Source of the DNA: Acetobacteraceae bacterium
Lineage (GTDB): Bacteria; Pseudomonadota; Alphaproteobacteria; Acetobacterales; Acetobacteraceae
Direction: 5' to 3'
Assembly (NCBI GenBank): GCA_003164305.1
Contig: PLSZ01000499.1
Location: 415 to 7,202, forward strand
Length of the DNA: 6,788 bases
Below are positions 5,255 to 6,788 of this stretch, one piece after another. Made by a program: the position numbers and the translations under genes. The notes below the pieces were generated by a model. That model ran no database searches. It saw nothing but the letters and a program-made list of their open reading frames with translations, and was not told the DNA's origin. The first letter of the stretch is position 1. Each line of letters opens with the position of its first letter.

Positions 5255-6788
5255 GGGCGCGCAGGTCCGCGATCACCCGGCCGGCCAGGTCTTCAGGAGA
5301 TCCCTCAATTGTGCGCAGGCGAATTTCCGGATCGAGCGGTTCTTCGTACGGCGCGTCGACTCCGGTGAAGTCGCGGATCTGCCCGGCGTAGGCTTTCTGG
5401 TAAAGCCCCTTCGGATCGCGGCGCGCACATTCTTCAACTGGCGTATCGACGAAGATTTCCACGAACTCGCCAGCTTCGACACATTCTCGCGCCAGCATGC
5501 GTTCGTTTCGATACGGGGAGATAAACGACACCAGAACGATCAGTCCGGCTTCTACGAACAGTTTGGAGACCTCGGCGATGCGGCGGATGTTTTCGACGCG
5601 GTCGGCCTCGCTAAAGCCCAGATCGCGGTTCAATCCGTGCCGGACATTGTCGCCGTCGAGCGTCATCGTGTGATGGCCAAGCGCCAGCAACTGCTTTTCC
5701 ACCAGATTGGCGATGGTGGATTTGCCGGCACCGGACAGGCCGGTGAACCACAGCACCGCGGGCTTCTGCCGGTTCAATCGCGCGCGGGCCTGTTTGTCCA
5801 CGTCCAGCCGGTGCCACACCACGTTGGTGCGGCCGGCGCGAATGTCGGTGATCATCCCCGCGCCGACCGTGCCCATCGTCAGGCGATCGATCAGAATGAA
5901 CCCGCCCAGATCGCGGCTTTCCGCGTACGGCTCGCAGGCAACCGGATGCGACAGCGAAATCGATACGCGGCCGATTTCGTTCAGGCCCAGTTCTCGGACG
6001 CCGATTTCGCGTAACGTATCGATATCGAGCCGATTTGTGATGTCGGTGACGGTGCCGACCACGGATTTGGTTCCGAGCATGAACTGATACGCGCGGCCAC
6101 GGAACAGCGGCGTTTCGTCCATCCACACAACCCAGGCGTTGATCTGATCGGCGAGTATCGGCGGCGGATCGGCGGCCAGGATATCGCCGCGCGACACGTC
6201 GATTTCGTGATCCAGCACCAAGGTCACCGGCTGGCCGGCGTGCGCTTCCGGCAGGTCGCCGTCCATGGTGACGATGCGAGCGACCTTGGCCTCGGTCCGT
6301 GCCGCCGCGTTGATCAGCTTGTCGCCGACCCGGATCGTTCCGGCTGACAGAGTGCCGGCATAACCGCGAAACGATTGATCCGGCCGGTTGACGTATTGCA
6401 CCGGAAACCGCGATGGCCTTCCGGTCGCCTGAGACGGCGGCTCGGCTTTTTCCAGCACGGCCAGCAGCGGTTCGCCGCTGTACCACGGCATCAGGGCACT
6501 CACCGAGGTGACGTTGTCGCCGTCGCGGGCGCAAATCGGGATCGCGGTGACCGACAGCCCGCCCAACTGGCCGCGTAGCTTGTCGAACCCATCGACGATT
6601 GCGTCGAACACCGACTGATCGAAGCCCACCAGGTCCATCTTGTTGACCGCCAGCACCACGTCGCGGATGCCGAGCAAGGACGCGATCGCCGCGTGCCGGC
6701 GGGTCTGGTCCAGCACCCCCTTGCGCGCGTCGATCAGCACGATGGCGAGGTCGGAGTTCGACGCGCCGGTCACCATGTTGCGGGTGTA
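5238..6788 (-). CDS. cysNC: Bifunctional sulfate adenylyltransferase subunit 1/adenylylsulfate kinase CysNC (N-terminus outside window)
   Basis: The visible 516 residues lack only the N-terminal part of the CysN GTPase. They begin YTRNMVTGASNSDLAIVLID, just after the G3 (DTPGHEQ) motif, with the G4 motif NKMD at visible residues 49-52, followed by the EF-Tu-like beta-barrel domains (about 125-330). A complete APS kinase (CysC) domain follows: P-loop GLSGAGKST (350-358), DGDNVRHGLNRDLGFS, the FISPYR loop with the phosphate-accepting serine, and RDPKGLYQKA and FTGVDAPYE substrate-binding segments. With CysD, CysN makes APS from sulfate and ATP with GTP hydrolysis; CysC phosphorylates APS to PAPS in the cytoplasm. 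The fused form is typical of Proteobacteria (NodQ-like). cysD is expected just outside the window to the right. The stop (TGA, 5240-5238) lies inside the start of the UDG-like gene. Confidence 0.96.
   Translation of the reverse strand, partial: YTRNMVTGASNSDLAIVLIDARKGVLDQTRRHAAIASLLGIRDVVLAVNKMDLVGFDQSVFDAIVDGFDKLRGQLGGLSVTAIPICARDGDNVTSVSALMPWYSGEPLLAVLEKAEPPSQATGRPSRFPVQYVNRPDQSFRGYAGTLSAGTIRVGDKLINAAARTEAKVARIVTMDGDLPEAHAGQPVTLVLDHEIDVSRGDILAADPPPILADQINAWVVWMDETPLFRGRAYQFMLGTKSVVGTVTDITNRLDIDTLREIGVRELGLNEIGRVSISLSHPVACEPYAESRDLGGFILIDRLTMGTVGAGMITDIRAGRTNVVWHRLDVDKQARARLNRQKPAVLWFTGLSGAGKSTIANLVEKQLLALGHHTMTLDGDNVRHGLNRDLGFSEADRVENIRRIAEVSKLFVEAGLIVLVSFISPYRNERMLARECVEAGEFVEIFVDTPVEECARRDPKGLYQKAYAGQIRDFTGVDAPYEEPLDPEIRLRTIEGSPEDLAGRVIADLRARGIIL

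Noticed and set aside
5118..6014. 298-residue plus-strand open frame across the cysNC/UDG junction
   Set aside because: Antisense to two confidently recognised genes and without any domain signature.

Overview
The window is GC-rich bacterial chromosomal DNA with strong third-position G/C bias. The gene content (fused CysNC, a COG3964-type amidohydrolase, an ACS-family MFS permease, a plasma-membrane-type P-ATPase) and the 'GTCAT-stem-CTTGA-stem-ATC' intergenic palindromes suggest an alphaproteobacterium, of the Rhizobiales or Rhodospirillales kind. That placement is an inference from gene style and repeats; there is no rRNA or other marker here.

Layout, left to right. (1) The N-terminal part of a proton-pump-type P-type ATPase on the minus strand, cut by the left edge. 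(2) A 342-bp divergent intergenic region. (3) A complete MFS permease on the plus strand. (4) A 373-bp gap between two convergent genes, filled by a Russian-doll set of nested inverted repeats. (5) A complete metal-dependent amidohydrolase/deacetylase on the minus strand. (6) A 170-bp divergent region carrying a perfect-consensus CRP-type palindrome. (7) A small plus-strand ORF with a very strong ribosome binding site, followed by a VOC-fold protein. (8) A 255-bp gap holding a second, degenerate and inverted copy of the nested repeat. (9) A uracil-DNA-glycosylase-superfamily gene on the minus strand, overlapping the 3' end of (10) the bifunctional sulfate-activation gene cysNC, which runs off the right edge.

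How the genes relate. CysNC is part of assimilatory sulfate activation (ATP sulfurylase GTPase subunit plus APS kinase). The UDG-like gene is translationally overlapped with it, probably as an operon passenger. The permease and amidohydrolase face each other and could handle related organic acids or N-/O-acyl compounds, but they are not one operon. The small ORF and the VOC gene are probably co-transcribed, divergently from the amidohydrolase.

The most interesting content is non-coding. Two REP-like palindrome families share one scaffold but have compensatory changes in their stems. One palindrome appears to have been split by a 192-bp MITE-like element that itself carries a doublet of the other family. 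A second copy of that element lies 2.3 kb away in the opposite orientation. No CRISPR array, rRNA or tRNA was seen.
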